Of a DNA stretch of 64,000 nt, positions 12,301 through 24,846 are shown in pieces; positions within the stretch are counted from its first letter, which is position 1; each line of letters begins with the position of its first letter. The notes beneath the pieces were generated by a model. It saw only the letters and a list, made by a program, of their open reading frames with translations. It was not told the origin of the DNA and searched no databases. The stretch covers positions 7,651,507-7,715,506 of the forward strand of contig CM056567.1 of assembly GCA_029721515.1 (NCBI GenBank), given 5' to 3'. Made by a program: the position numbers and the translations under genes. This DNA comes from Synanceia verrucosa (taxonomy: Eukaryota; Chordata; Actinopteri; Perciformes; Synanceiidae).

Positions 12301-15300
12301 ACTCATTCTGTCTGGCACAGGCTGGCGTTTCCCCCTGCATTATTTATCACCACACTAATGAACTGAGAGAAAGGAGGGAAAAAAATCAAACATCAATTTA
12401 CTGAGAGAACAAAGTCATAGCAAAAGAGATGGAGAATGGCTGCACAACACCCACTCAAACCCACTGACACCATCCACCCTGCCACCCAAATACTGCCTCT
12501 GTTATGTCTGTTAAGGCTCAGAGCCAGACTGGAGTCTCTCAGCGGTCGTGCTGCTTCCTTGGCTCCCTGGTTATCACCCAGTTCAGCGGACAGATTAGAG
12601 GAGGTTCCTGTCTTTCATCTTACCAGCTCCCAGCAGATGTTTTTTCTCTTCCTGACATTTCAACTTTAGACTTGGATTTATACATACATACATACATTTA
12701 ATGACTGATAAAACTATTCATCGATTAAAATGACTTCAGGCAAATAAAATAATAAAAATCGTAGCTGATAATGGAAGCAGCTCTTTAAGTATAAAATATT
12801 ATTATATTATATATAATAATAATATTTTAATAATAATAATACATTTTATTTGAAGTGCCTTTCAGACCCTCAAGGTTGCTTTACAGGTATATAAAAAGAA
12901 AGACAGTAATATACAGCATATAATAAAAATAAGTGCTAATAATAGGCAATAAAATACATAATAAATCATTAGTTGCTTATGGGCGTATGCCAGGGTGAAG
13001 AGGTGGGTTTTAAGAGCTGTCTTGAATGGGATGATGAAGTTAATATTTCTGATGTGGATCTCATGATTCCAATTTTACTCATAATCATGCACTTTTTGTA
13101 ATTGCCAGATATTGTAAAAAAATAAGCTGTTTAAATATAACCTATGTTTATATTTTTGAAAAACATCAATTACATCAATTACAATGACAACACAGTGTTA
13201 TTTTTTTCTCACTTATTTTTTTTCTTATTTTTTCACTGCCTGCTTCTTTTGCTAATTTGTTCATAAAATAAAGATTAAATCACATGAAATAAATATGTAA
13301 TGTATAAGTGAGAAACCTAAATGACTTTTATATATAAAAATATGACCAGTGCATTTGAAATATTAGTGTTCAAAATGTCACGCATTAAACTGTGTTAAAT
13401 AATCATTTCATACACTGTTAATTCAAATTGCAATTGCATAACAGCTGTTTTTCTACTTGTCACCTTTATCACCTAATAAATTAGAACAGGCAGTTTCACT
13501 GGTACATTTGTGACTTTGGCAAATGGTTGTTCGACATTTTATGCTTTTATTTGAGAGTAGAAAGTAGAGAGGAGAAAGAGAGGCCTGGAGCTGGACTCAA
13601 ACCAAATACATGGTCAGTGTCTTAAACTCCTGGGTCAACAGGAAGCTTGCAACACATATAGTAGATAAACAAAGCCTCTGTCACATCTCTGCTGTTGATT
13701 TGATGAACCAAGGTACTGAAAGTAAGTCAATGACGTCATAAGCCCCAAACATCTGTCCAGGATCAGACAGGACAGGACAGGACAGAGGGGAGTGAACTGA
13801 CGGTCGATTATGGTGTAGAAATCAGTGCCAGCTGAATCCAGACAGCATGTTAGTCAGTGAAACTACGTGTTGCTAAATGAACCATGGATCGTGTGTCTGA
13901 CTGTTTCCCCTCGTGTTTACCACCAGTTTCCATAGCGACCTGGTCTCTGAGTGTCTGGCTGTTGGCCCGGTAGAACTGTTGTGGTTACGTTTGGAAATGC
14001 TGTTTTGGTTTGTCTGTACTTTGTTGTATGTTAAACGGGCCGCATACCCCAGATTCAGTGATGACATCATTGCCGATGACCTCAGCGCGGCCACGGAGGC
14101 CCACGCTGTCCGATTGGCAGCGAGCCAGAGCGGTTAGGTCAGCACATGGCACCCCGGGTCTCTTCATCCCCCGCTGTGATCCCTGAGCTTTTCTCCTCCC
14201 TCTCAAGCTGTCACTTTTTTCCCATATCTCTGTTTTCTTTCACTTTTTTTCACCTCATAATAATTTCCATCATTGTTGCTTCACCTCAAACCTCTGTTTA
14301 CTCCTTTTCGCTCACATACAATAACATTTTGATTTATTTTGTTTTTATTCAGCGAGACTGGGAAGTGGTGGTTCACCCAAATCACAGCATATCGTCTCTG
14401 GAGATAGTTTATGTTTTATATGCCCACATTTCCACCCCTGTGATTTCTCCCTCCACCATGTTGCCAGATCTGAGTGACAACCTTTTCTTTTCCCCTTTTT
14501 TTCCTCCAGTGGTGTGTGATAACATTTTGTTAAAACAACACATATACACAGCTTGGTCGCAAAAATACCTGCATCTCTAGACCACAGTAAACACTCCAGG
14601 TCTGTTATATTGTGAGGCAGACTAAGTAAAATATTGAGCATTCGGTCATGAAATACATTCTGTTTTAATAGTTTAGGCAAATTGTAAACAATCACAGTTA
14701 GACATGGATGGATTAAACAAGGTCAATTTGTGTCTGTGCCGCTCACAGTGTTGAAAGATTACTTAAAAAAGGAAACATCTCTTTCCAGAAGCAGATGTCC
14801 CTATATTGTTCTAGATAATCCACAGAACAATAGTTTTTATCGAGACGTTTTTTCAGCAGGAAGTAGTTCCAATGAAAACTGTTAACAGGCGAGGTCTGAG
14901 GATTATTCAGAGTGAACGAAACATAACATAATTGTAGCTGACTTTATTGTATTAGGTTGGTGGCAGACATCTGTCAAAAAAAAAAGATCAAGTCAGCTCT
15001 AGTAGATTTGAACCTCTCACCTGTCATCTATCCATCCCTGGTTTCTACGTTGACCTTTTTTGACCATGTCCATCTAGCTCAGCCTCACCTCCATCTGCCA
15101 TTAAAAGCTATAAATGTTTCAACTTGCACCTCTCTCTGAACTGGATTAGTGAAACTTAAGCTCTGTGACTCGTCCCTCTCTCTCTGTGGCTGACCACAGG
15201 CCAGTTCCCGGGTCGCTGTCCTCCCTCCTCCACATGAGGAACAGACACAGACAACCGTTGCCAGCCTCCTTACCTGGCACCCTGCCAGACCCCGCCATGC

Positions 15301-16684
15301 AAGGGGCATCTGCTCAGCACATGCCCGTAAGTATGGGAGACTCACTCGCATACATTTGCATTCAGACACACATTATGATTTATAGATGCAGGTATAATGG
15401 CCAAAGTGGTCAAGATCCCCGGGTTAGAAATATTCATGGCGGACAGAAAAAATCACTTCACTCTTGTGTATGAATTAATCAAACTCCAAATGGATGTGAC
15501 CTTGTGGGGAACTCTTTATACCTGAGGTTATGTATGTGCTATAGCTTTCCCTCGTCACGGCTGAATGCTTATTTTTGTGTCTTCTTCAGATAGAGAAGCA
15601 AATGTCGTGTGTAATGGGTATGCCAGGTCCTGTACACAACCCCTCCTGTTCCTCGCCTCAGGTACTGACCAGTCAGATATTTTCTTATCTTAACTTATTA
15701 TTACTTTCTCCTCCAGTAATAACATAACGCTTTACCAAAGACTGTCATATAATACCATTTATGACAACACTACGGCTTCTTAAAAACTGACAGCAACACT
15801 TTTGTGTTGTGTGATTTATAAATCAAATGCATACGGTAAGTATGACACTACCACCAGCAGCTGGTTAGCTTACCATAGCATAATGACTTGAAATAGAGGG
15901 AAACAGCTGGTCTGGCCTGCCAGCACCTCTAAATCTCACTAATTTCAATATTATATCTAATTTATTTCAATCCAAACAAAACCTATAAAATCCCAATTTG
16001 CTATCTTATGTGCCAAGACACAGTAAAACACTGAATTGTTATTTTTATACTTTAATTTTTGTACAGATTAGACAAAATAGATATGATATAATTATAAGTG
16101 AGCTTTAGCAGTGCTGCTAAGTGGCTTTTTTACCGTCTGTCACTGTCTACTGTAGCTCCATATTTGTCTTATAACAAACAGACAAGTGTGAGAGCGCGAT
16201 CTTCCCATCTAATCCTCCACCAGAAACATTTTATGATTTCACTATTCTCTACTCTGAAATTAAAGCCACACAACACAACCTGCCTTTGGCCTATTCCTTT
16301 CTAATCAGGACAGACAGGAAACAGAGTGTAATTCTACACTCTAACACACACATGTATGCACTCACGAAGGTCCGCACCACAGGAAGTCACAATCTACATG
16401 CTCTCCCTGACTTTCTTGGTTGTTTTATTTTCCTTGTGTCAACATGGTTTCTATCTCTCCTCTAGTAAATTTTACATTTCCTCTTTCTAGGTGCATGTAG
16501 CATCAATTGTTAAATATATGTGTGCTATCAAAAGCAACTGCGAAGGGAAAACTGTGAAATCGCCCCGGATCCCGCAGGTTATGACTTTATGTGCAGAGCT
16601 TGTATATAGAGTGGCAAATGAAAAGTGGTTTCAGGTTTCAGAGCTGCTCGGGTCACAGGTTCAAATTTGAACCTCTCCTCTTTG

Positions 16685-16719
<35 letters not shown>

Positions 16720-19700
16720 CCTCTCCAGACCAATTTGAGTTTATTCTATTGTAATTTCACCACGCCAGGTGTCCTGTTTTCCATTTCTAAGGTGTGAAAC
16801 GAGACTCTGCTTCTGTAAAACCACAGAAGGTGTATTAACATGCCTCCGTTGTACAGTAACGGCACACTCAGCTGAAGTGGAAAAGTAAACGTTTAACAAG
16901 TGGATCAGTGTTTCATGTACAGTTCTGTGTCTTCATTCACTGATCCCTCCAGACAGAAATATCAATGTGGTGTGTCATCCAGGCCAAGGAGACCCATGAT
17001 GTAATCACAGGCCCCAGTGTCAGGGTGTTTCTATGTAGTAAACAGAGCTGAAATGCTCGTGTCCCGTCCTGCTCAGTGTGTGTGTGTTTGACTGGCAGCC
17101 TGGCTGGCTAGCAAAGCTGGCACAGACAACCCGGTGACCTCATCCTTGGCACCCGCTAAATGTGCTCCCTTTTTTCGTCGCTGAATGGTTGAAGGGGGGG
17201 GAAATCTGCTTCTTCTCTTAAAGAAATATTGTGTAACAGGGAATAGATAGCAATATTGCCAGGGGGAGGTGGGGTGATGTCATGCTCTAAACATGACCTC
17301 TCCCTCTCTCTGGGTCCTCTGCTGAGTATAGGAGAAAGGTGAGATGAAGTTTAATTTAGCTCTTACAGTCTGTTTAGTCAGATGATACATGGGAATGATG
17401 AAGTGTGAAGGTATCAAGCTGCAGATTGCCACATTTATTGGAACACATTATCCCTCCTATGTGCAGCTGGTTTCACGGTTGTGGATAATTAGGAGAAAAG
17501 GCGATGATGGGCTAAGTGTGAGATTGTGAATGGAAACAGTTGTACTTTTTGTTTCGAGACATTTCGCTGTGTGGAGGGAGGATACTGTGATACTGTTTGA
17601 CCTGAAGTGGACTGTGCTATAGGTTAGGTAGCTTATCTGCTGCTACCAATTTAGCCGGTGTTGGGGGTCAAACATACAACACCCAGTTTGAGAGAGATGG
17701 AAAATGTTTATGAATATCCACAAGCTCCTCATGTGTAGTGTTTAGTTCAACACATATCCCTATCCTGTGGAGCACAGTATTTGTACTATACTTTGCGTGG
17801 AATTTGTATTTAATATTATATTATCACAGGGTTTGGGGTTCTCTCAATTTATTCTATTTATAGGTGGCTTACTTGACCCGACATGTCCCAGCATGCCATC
17901 ACTCATCTTCCTATGTCCTCTTATATTGGGTTCAGCAGCCTTTGAGATATTTGAGAGTTGAAATTGGTTGTTAGTAACATTCCTAGAGGCCATAATAAAC
18001 TCAAAAGGAATGTGCATTTTAAATGAGAGGATGTGAAAATATACAAGTTATAATGAGTGTCAAGTACTGAGGTTCTGCTGTGTTTATCTTTCTGAAAGAA
18101 ATGACATGCACAACTCTTTAAAATAGCAGAAACATATATTTGATGTTCGTCTGTTGTAGGTTCAAGAAGTTTATTCCACATAACAGCTGAGCTCACTGTG
18201 GTGATTTTACCTGATACTCACACAGCGCATCACATATATTTGATCTTTTTATCTCCTCTCAGAGATCCAAACAGACGCTGGGCCATCATTTCCAGCAGCA
18301 CCACCCAGCAATGGTCGCCATCAACAACCCCGGCGGAACATCCATGGGTCACATGATGGAGATGATGTCACAGCGTCATCAGGCACCTCCACTACAACAC
18401 CACCATCATCCTCATCACCCACAGCTTCACACAGCGCCGCCACTTACCTTCCAGCAGCGTTGCCATGCTCCGCCTCCTCAGCACCTGGGGAGCACCCACA
18501 GCCACCACGCTCACCAAGCACCTCCTCCACATCTGCACCAGGGCTCGCCTCCTGCGCCTCCTCTGTCTGTTCCACCACAGGTACAGATGCTCTATATGTA
18601 CTGATCAGCTCAGTGATGACTTCATATTTCTGTATTCACACACAGTTACTTTCATTTTTTTTGTTTTTAGTCATCACCAGTTGCGCAGCAGATGCAGCCA
18701 TCTCATCCATCCCACTCCCAGCATGCAGTGCAGGATGGTGGTAGCTGCAGCGGTGGAGGAGGAGGAGGAGGAGGAGGAGGCCGTCGGAGAAGAACGGCAG
18801 AGCAGGACCCTGACGAGCGCAGGCAGAAGTTTCTGGAGCGAAACCGGGCTGCAGCCACCCGTTGCCGACAGAAGAGGAAAGTGTGGGTGTCGTCGCTGGA
18901 GAAGAAAGCGGAAGAGTTGACCCACACAAACCTGCAGCTACAGGTGGGAGACACTCTGTACGCACACAAGTACACACAACGTACACACAACGTACACTTC
19001 AAGGATACTCAGTGCTTTTCTGTCTGCTTCCAGAACGAGGTGACGTCATTGAGGTCGGAAGTGGGTCAACTGAAGCAGATTCTGCTCACCCACAAGGACT
19101 GCCCTGTCACCGCCCGGCAGAGAGAGGCTCAGGGGTACCCCAGTGAGTAAAAGCCCTACCCTGCACACCCTCGCTAGAAATCTCACCAGCTTTTCCAGAC
19201 GCCTGACACTCCAATCATCTCCATCCACCACTGAGGGTATAAATCAGATATCATGTACATAAGGGAATACCCCATGGTTGCATTTTGTCTTGTTACGAGG
19301 AGCCACCCCACAGGGACCTGAAACTGTATCTGTGCAACTAAACAGCACTTAATAGTCTGCTTTTAACCCTATGGTCTCCATGTATTGGTACATGCACTTT
19401 TATTCCTACAGAGAGCCAATCAGGGGAAAGCACTGCACTCTTAACTCTCCATTGAAAGGAATGCATTTTTCATTTCCATTTTCATACTCATTTGATGAAC
19501 CAGATGGTATTTGAAATACTCTGTGATAAAATGCAGTATTCTAGCATTTCGCCTTAATCTGGCTTGGAACAACATGCAGATCATGCCCATCTTGCACTCC
19601 AGGCAGGCTAAAGTTAATGTTCAACAATAATTGAACCTGCATATGGCCTTAAAGGAAATAAAAATGAAACCCTGCACCTTGTGGCTTAAATGAAAGTAGC

Positions 19701-20099
19701 CATTATGTTTAAAGTGTTGAGCTTCAGAGAACAAAACAATGGATGCAATATTGGCATGTTTTAGTTTCATATATTTCTGTTGTTGTCTTTTTACCTGTAT
19801 GTACAGTATGCATTTGTTAAAATAAAAAGAGATATTTTCCTTTAATCTGAGCTGTAGTGAGTTTTCATTCATTTGCATGCATGTGTTCACCAACCTTGCT
19901 CACAGAACGTGACGATCCAAGCAGGATCTGTGACTTTGATTGACAGCTGTCTCTGTGTCCAGCTGCAGGGATGAGCCCAGGGGGAAGTCCCACCCCTGTA
20001 GGTGCTGGGTCTCATCTGCAGGCCGTCCAACACAACAGCATCTCCACCTCCTCAACAGCTGGAGGAGACACAGGGCACGACCCCAGGCCTGGACGCTAG
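9386..20099 (+). CDS. creb5: CREB5, cAMP-responsive element-binding protein 5 (bZIP transcription factor)
   Basis: Ten coding exons join in frame to 523 aa (human about 508): 9386-9439, 9830-9923, 11430-11542, 11858-12132, 15200-15326, 15590-15661, 18263-18580, 18671-18943, 19034-19142, 19963-20099. The N-terminus has a C2H2 finger (CX4CX12HX3H, residues ~11-35) followed by DQTPTPTRF, where Thr52 and Thr54 match the MAP-kinase sites of ATF2/ATF7. Exon 4 is Gln/Pro-rich; exon 7 is His/Pro-rich with MGHMMEMM; exon 8 has a 10-Gly run, then the basic region (residues ~401-421, core NRAAATRCRQKRK) and a leucine zipper. GPVPGSLSSLL and the adjacent jazf1 separate it from ATF2/ATF7. It is a nuclear protein binding CRE/AP-1 sites as homo- or heterodimer. 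The start is the first methionine of exon 1; an alternative upstream exon could extend it, as in human long isoforms. The last acceptor may be 19963 or 19969, both in frame. Confidence 0.92.
12785..13045 (+). repeat. AT-rich tract and interspersed repeat remnant in creb5 intron
   Basis: ATA-rich low-complexity DNA is followed by 'gtgcctttcagaccctcaag' and, further on, 'gggtgaagaggtgggttttaagagc'. These blocks look like a dispersed fish repeat. There is no coding potential and the family is not assigned. Confidence 0.35.
13731..13738. promoter_or_regulatory. Palindromic CRE in creb5 intron
   Basis: A perfect TGACGTCA in the intron between the exons ending at 12132 and starting at 15200. Function is unknown. 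Confidence 0.4.
15790..16265 (+). repeat. Foldback/MITE-like interspersed repeat in creb5 intron
   Basis: Contains 'ccagcagctggttagcttac' near 15854 and 'agtgagctttagca' at 16097-16110. The same blocks recur at 29943, 58097-58345 and 63060-63300. It is noncoding and probably a non-autonomous element. Confidence 0.5.
16657..16674. other. 18-bp perfect palindrome
   Basis: Bases 16657-16674 form a perfect inverted repeat of the half AGGTTCAAA. The half resembles a nuclear-receptor half-site, but with no spacer this may be chance. It lies just upstream of a (CA)n tract. Confidence 0.35.
16687..16718 (+). repeat. (CA)n microsatellite
   Basis: A pure CA run in the creb5 intron between the exons ending at 15661 and starting at 18263. 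Confidence 0.9.
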
Positions 20100-21360
20100 C
20101 CCTCCTCATCACATAAAGGAGGGAGTGGGACTGGATGGTTGAATGCTACCAGACTGAATTATCTCTGTCATAACTACACTTAAGTCTCACTTAGCTGTGG
20201 ATCCACGTCTTTACATTGTAGATGGAATAATGAACTGGATAGGTGAATTTAAAAATCCATGAGAACACTGAGGTCTTTTTCAGCATTATTAACATCTCTT
20301 CTGGTTGGAGAGGAGACCAGAACCACATACTGATACATTTCCATAAAACGTGCAAAACTGACCTTTTCTGGAAGCCTCCTTAAAAACTGTGACGGTTACA
20401 TGGCAACTGGATCCTGTGTTTATTCAGAAAATGTTTCTGTTCGCAGCAATCTAAGCACTGCCTGCTACCCACTGACTATGCACATAAAGTTTTTTCCATA
20501 TCTTTTGCTCTAAAATCCTGTACTAAAGAAAAAAAAAACTGACTTTACACATATATATACCTATTTCTTACTGAGCATCTGCAAGTGCACACCTTATGCC
20601 TTCTCCTTGATGCAGAAGCAGCTTTTCAAAACTGTATTTTTCTACAGATAATTCTAAGACAATACTAAGACAAAAATGTTTATTGTAAGATTACAAATCA
20701 AACCCAGTCTGTCTTGGAAAGCCATTTAAAATGTGATTGTACAGTATTTCCTTTCAGGCACTTTTTTCTTTCTTAACTGCCCGAACACACTAAATAACTA
20801 TAAACACCTCATGTCTCAGCCCCTTTCAATTAATAAAAACATTTATTCTGGTATTTCTTTGTGTGTCTTTATATGTAATTTTAAAATCTGTCTGAATTTC
20901 AGGTTGTTTTTGTGTATACAGTGTGGTCTAGTCTGCCATCTAGTGACTGGTTTTGTTAGTTTTGGTAGTTGATCATAATAACTGCAGTGGTCAGTGAAGT
21001 AGGCCATAGCCGGTTTCATGTTTGACCATAAACATTTCTTAATGTAGAATACACAAATGAACACTTTGATTTCATGTCTTAACTTTAATTTTGTTTTGAT
21101 GTCAAAAGATGTCCATTCTAACTTTGTGTCTGCATGGTGATATGAATATTCTCTCCATGTGTCTTTGTGCATATGTGTCTGATTTGGACTAAGTGTGGGA
21201 GGCACTCCACCCTGTCTACTCAAACAAAGGGACTGCTTAACTATTGCCAGACCTCATTTTGACACACATGCAAAAGCATGGATGCACTCACACACACACT
21301 TACTTCTCTAACATATTATTGCTATTATCTTCCACACTCTTACATGTTAAAAAATAAAAA
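20100..21360 (+). other. creb5 3' UTR region
   Basis: Follows the creb5 stop codon (20097-20099). It has AATAAA signals at 20832-20837 and 21353-21358, so the 3' UTR could be about 0.75 or 1.25 kb long. The first 700 bases contain no other gene. Beyond 21360 the DNA is probably the tril 3' UTR on the other strand. Confidence 0.5.
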
Positions 21361-22048
21361 AGGTGTGTATATATAGTAGCCTAGTGCTCAGTTGCCAAAT
21401 GATGGTATTTTAAACGTATATATGGACTACTAATCATGTATCACCCCTGTCTCTAGAAATATAATCACTTTGTGCTGTACATAATCAGTGCCGTACATAA
21501 AAGATATTAAAAAACGAACATCTATTACAGCGATAAATCATCCATAAACACTCAGTCAATCACATTGTTGGGCATTTTACTTCTTTGTGTAATACAGAAT
21601 TATATATAAAAGTAGAAAACATAATACATATAATAAAAAACAAGTGTTTTTCCTGCCAACCAGCAGCCATCATTACATACTGTACAAATATGAGACAATA
21701 TGATGTCTACGAACTCAACATTAGCACCATGGTTGAAATCAGTGAGCAATCATTCATGCGTACATACATACAAATCAGACAAGTCCCACACTTTGAAATA
21801 CTCGCAGGTGCAAGGAAATGAAAGAGGAGAGGACCAGAGCAGGAAGAGGAAGTCAGAGGGATTGGGCTTCCTCTGGTGTCTCAAAAGGCACTGATGAGCT
21901 CAGCTGTTCTATTGTCAAGTTTTTCTTGTGGTCAAATAAGTAACCAAGACACAGAATGGTGTGATTGTTGTTCACAGCCACAATCACATCCATGTTTTGA
22001 TGTATCATGTACTGCAGAGTGTCAACATAGTTCGATTTTTTTGTGGCT

Positions 22049-24502
22049 CTAGTCAGAGAATCTTTGCATGTTGCTATCTCTGCGAACACTGTTGCTGTCC
22101 AGAAAGCGGTCACAAGGGAACTCAATGAGGTCTCCTTCCTCTAGTGGTGCAAGTCGTGCCGGACGGCTGCTTTGGTAGCTTGTGAAGTCAGTGGTCGCCA
22201 CGGCGGGACGAAACGGTCGCCGTGTGGAGTACATGTGCCGCACGTGCACAGCCGTCTTCCTCTTCTGCAGCCTCCTCTTCAGACTCCTCCCCAGCCAGAT
22301 TCCACCGATGACGAGCAGCAGCACAGCATTCCCAGCCAGCGTGGCCACTGTCACAAGCTGGAGGTCAGAGGTCAGCACGCCTGCGTAGCCCTCAGGGTGA
22401 GTGACCAGCCCTGCACAGTGGTCACGAGGTGCGACTTGACACACAGACCCTTTGACTACTCCCTCTACACAGACCATGTAGGTCACATCTGAGCTGAGTT
22501 CTCGAAGTGTCACGGATCGAGCTGTGCCACGAGCGTAAACATAGCGGGGGAAGCGATCCGGAGTGCCAAAGCGGTCAAACAGAATCCGGTAGTGAACTTC
22601 ATCTAGGCCTGGCCCAGGTCCTGGTGTGTAGTGGTGATAATCCCTTGTGGTCCAGTAGATGGTGACAGTGCTAGATGTCACTTGATCCACTGTAACATTA
22701 GTGATGAAATGGCGGTTGAACACACATGGATCTGTGATTACAGGTTGCACCTCCTCCTGATCTGACCTCAGAAGATCAAACTTTGATTGGACCGGAGAAG
22801 TGATGGCGTTGGGATCACTGGAGTTTCTGTCCTGGTTTCCAGCAGGACTTGGAGTGGAAATAACTAGTGCTTCGGTTCTGGTAATAATGTTGGACCTTCG
22901 TCTACCTTTGGCACGTTTCCCAGCAGGCTCTGCTGCAGGTCGTGACCTTGGGCTGAGTGGCTCTTTCTTTGATTTGTTTCTTTCCAGTGAGGAAGAGGGT
23001 TCTGTATCTTCTAGACCACCTTGGTCTCCCTGGATCTCCTCCTGTCCATCTCTCTTTCTTTTCTCCCCCTCTTTCCTCACTCCATCTCTATTCCCCTGCA
23101 GTCTCAAACCTACACCTTCTGTCTCCTCCACCTGGACCTCCTCACCTTCCTCCTCCTGCTTTATTGCTACCTCTTTCCCCTCCACCTTTACCAACACCCC
23201 TCCACCCCGGCTCTCCTCAGGCCCAACTTGGCTCCCACACAAGTGGGTCCAGTTGCCGAGGGGCTGCAGCTGGGAGGCGTTCACATAATCCAGATATTTC
23301 CCCCTAAGGGTTGCTGGGTGATGACACTGCACAAAAACAGTCAATAACTTGCCCTGAGAATGTGCAGCAGTCATCCATCTTTTTAGCTCCTCCAGGCGAC
23401 AGTCGCACGTCCAGTTGTTGCCATGGAGATCCAGGTTGTAAAGCACGTTGTTGAGGGCAAAAATGTTCCCGGACAGGCTGGTGAGCACGTTGTTCTTCAG
23501 CTTCAGCACTCTCAGATGTTTAAGTTGCGCAAAAGCCAAAGAGTCTACGCTGGAAATCCGGTTGCGACTGAAGTCCAGCTCCTCGAGGCGCTCCAGAGGG
23601 TCCAGGAGACCGGCGGGGATTTCCTCCAGCTCGTTGCCGTCAATCAGAAGCTCTCTGAGGCTCGACAGCCCTTTCAGAGCCCCGGTGTCCATGCGAGAGA
23701 TTCTGTTGTTGCTGAGGGACAGTTTGGACAGCTTCTTCAGGTTTTGGAAGACGTGGTTTCCGACGTACTGGATTTCATTTTCAGACAGCAGCAGGGTTGT
23801 CAGAGCTCTGAGTTGTGAGAAAGTGAGCGCACTGCGCAGGGCTGACTGCTTGTTGTGGGCTAGGTTTAGAAAGCGCAGGTTAGTGAGTTTAGAGAAAGCG
23901 TTTCTGTGAATATGCTGCAGCTCGTTAGATTCCAGATAGAGATAATGTAGACTGGTCAAACTTTTAAAAACAGAGTCCTGCAGGACTTCTATAGAGTTGC
24001 CATCCAAACGTAATTTAACAAGATTATCCAAGTTGGCAAAGAGCTCCGGTGTGATTTTCTTAATGTCATTATTATTTCCACAGAGGATAGTTAGTTTCTT
24101 CAGAGATTGTAAAGTCCCCGCGTGTATGTTTGATAAAAGATTATGTCCCAAATACAGCTCTTCTAACCTGGAGAGTTTCTCAAATGCTTTTGGGTGAATA
24201 GTTTGTATTTGATTGTATTGTAAATTCAACCGTGCGAGGTTACTGTACCGTGTGAAGTCGAAGGCAGAGATGTTACTAATGAAGTTGCCCCCAAGGCTGA
24301 AGATCAGAACCTCTTCTGGAACCCGTTCGGCGGGTTTGGGCACGGTGCGCAACCCGCGGTTGGTGCACATGAGGTGCTGCGGGTGCTGACAGTCACAGCG
24401 GTCGGGACAGAAGACTGTCGTTGGGGAGGAAGAGCTCAACCCATTGAGCGACAGCAGGACAAAGCATATCCCCGCCAGGAAATTGCCGGTATCCATTCCC
24501 AC
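22049..24502 (-). CDS. tril: TRIL, TLR4 interactor with leucine-rich repeats
   Basis: A single uninterrupted 817-codon frame (human TRIL about 811 aa, also one coding exon). In order: hydrophobic signal peptide (~1-29); LRRNT cysteine motif CPDRCDC (32-38); about 12-13 typical leucine-rich repeats (~62-360); LRRCT with NWTCDC (363-368); a charged Lys/Glu/Arg-rich linker (~430-570); a fibronectin-III-like domain (~590-690); a transmembrane helix (~713-737); and a short cytosolic tail containing VHVRHMYSTRRP and DLIEFPCDRF, ending QRFSD. The tail, CDRF motif and C-terminus are diagnostic for TRIL. It is a type I membrane protein described in mammals as a TLR4/TLR3 accessory factor in brain. In human it also neighbours CREB5. 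A second ATG lies two codons in (MGMD); the first is used here. It is convergent with creb5. Confidence 0.93.
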   Translation of the reverse strand: MGMDTGNFLAGICFVLLSLNGLSSSSPTTVFCPDRCDCQHPQHLMCTNRGLRTVPKPAERVPEEVLIFSLGGNFISNISAFDFTRYSNLARLNLQYNQIQTIHPKAFEKLSRLEELYLGHNLLSNIHAGTLQSLKKLTILCGNNNDIKKITPELFANLDNLVKLRLDGNSIEVLQDSVFKSLTSLHYLYLESNELQHIHRNAFSKLTNLRFLNLAHNKQSALRSALTFSQLRALTTLLLSENEIQYVGNHVFQNLKKLSKLSLSNNRISRMDTGALKGLSSLRELLIDGNELEEIPAGLLDPLERLEELDFSRNRISSVDSLAFAQLKHLRVLKLKNNVLTSLSGNIFALNNVLYNLDLHGNNWTCDCRLEELKRWMTAAHSQGKLLTVFVQCHHPATLRGKYLDYVNASQLQPLGNWTHLCGSQVGPEESRGGGVLVKVEGKEVAIKQEEEGEEVQVEETEGVGLRLQGNRDGVRKEGEKRKRDGQEEIQGDQGGLEDTEPSSSLERNKSKKEPLSPRSRPAAEPAGKRAKGRRRSNIITRTEALVISTPSPAGNQDRNSSDPNAITSPVQSKFDLLRSDQEEVQPVITDPCVFNRHFITNVTVDQVTSSTVTIYWTTRDYHHYTPGPGPGLDEVHYRILFDRFGTPDRFPRYVYARGTARSVTLRELSSDVTYMVCVEGVVKGSVCQVAPRDHCAGLVTHPEGYAGVLTSDLQLVTVATLAGNAVLLLVIGGIWLGRSLKRRLQKRKTAVHVRHMYSTRRPFRPAVATTDFTSYQSSRPARLAPLEEGDLIEFPCDRFLDSNSVRRDSNMQRFSD

Positions 24503-24809
24503 TGCGCGCCTGGCACGGCCAGAGACGGATGCGGCATTCGCTTTATGTTGTCCAGGTGAGATAGCCCCTCTCCTCTCTAACGCTGGAGATCGACTCCTCC
24601 ATAATGCACTTGTTGCTCGGAAAAGTGGAGAAAAAAAGCGATGTACAAATCAAGCACGTGGCTCCATCACTTATCAGTATCTTCTGCAGAGCGAATTAAT
24701 TTGTACAGCGCGCTCTGGTGCTGTATGTAGGAGATCACCACCCCAATAAAGCCTCCATCCCCCCAAGTGGTTATCTGCTGCGAATTACAGAGTTCAGGCG
24801 TAGAGCGTG

Positions 24810-24846
<37 letters not shown>

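Noticed and set aside
18636..19002. Minus-strand frames opposite the creb5 bZIP exon
   Set aside because: Shadow frames; the plus strand carries the conserved bZIP with matching splice sites.
22800..23909. Plus-strand open frames of 108-162 codons opposite tril
   Set aside because: Antisense shadows of the tril coding frame with low-complexity Ser/Pro/Leu composition and no domain.
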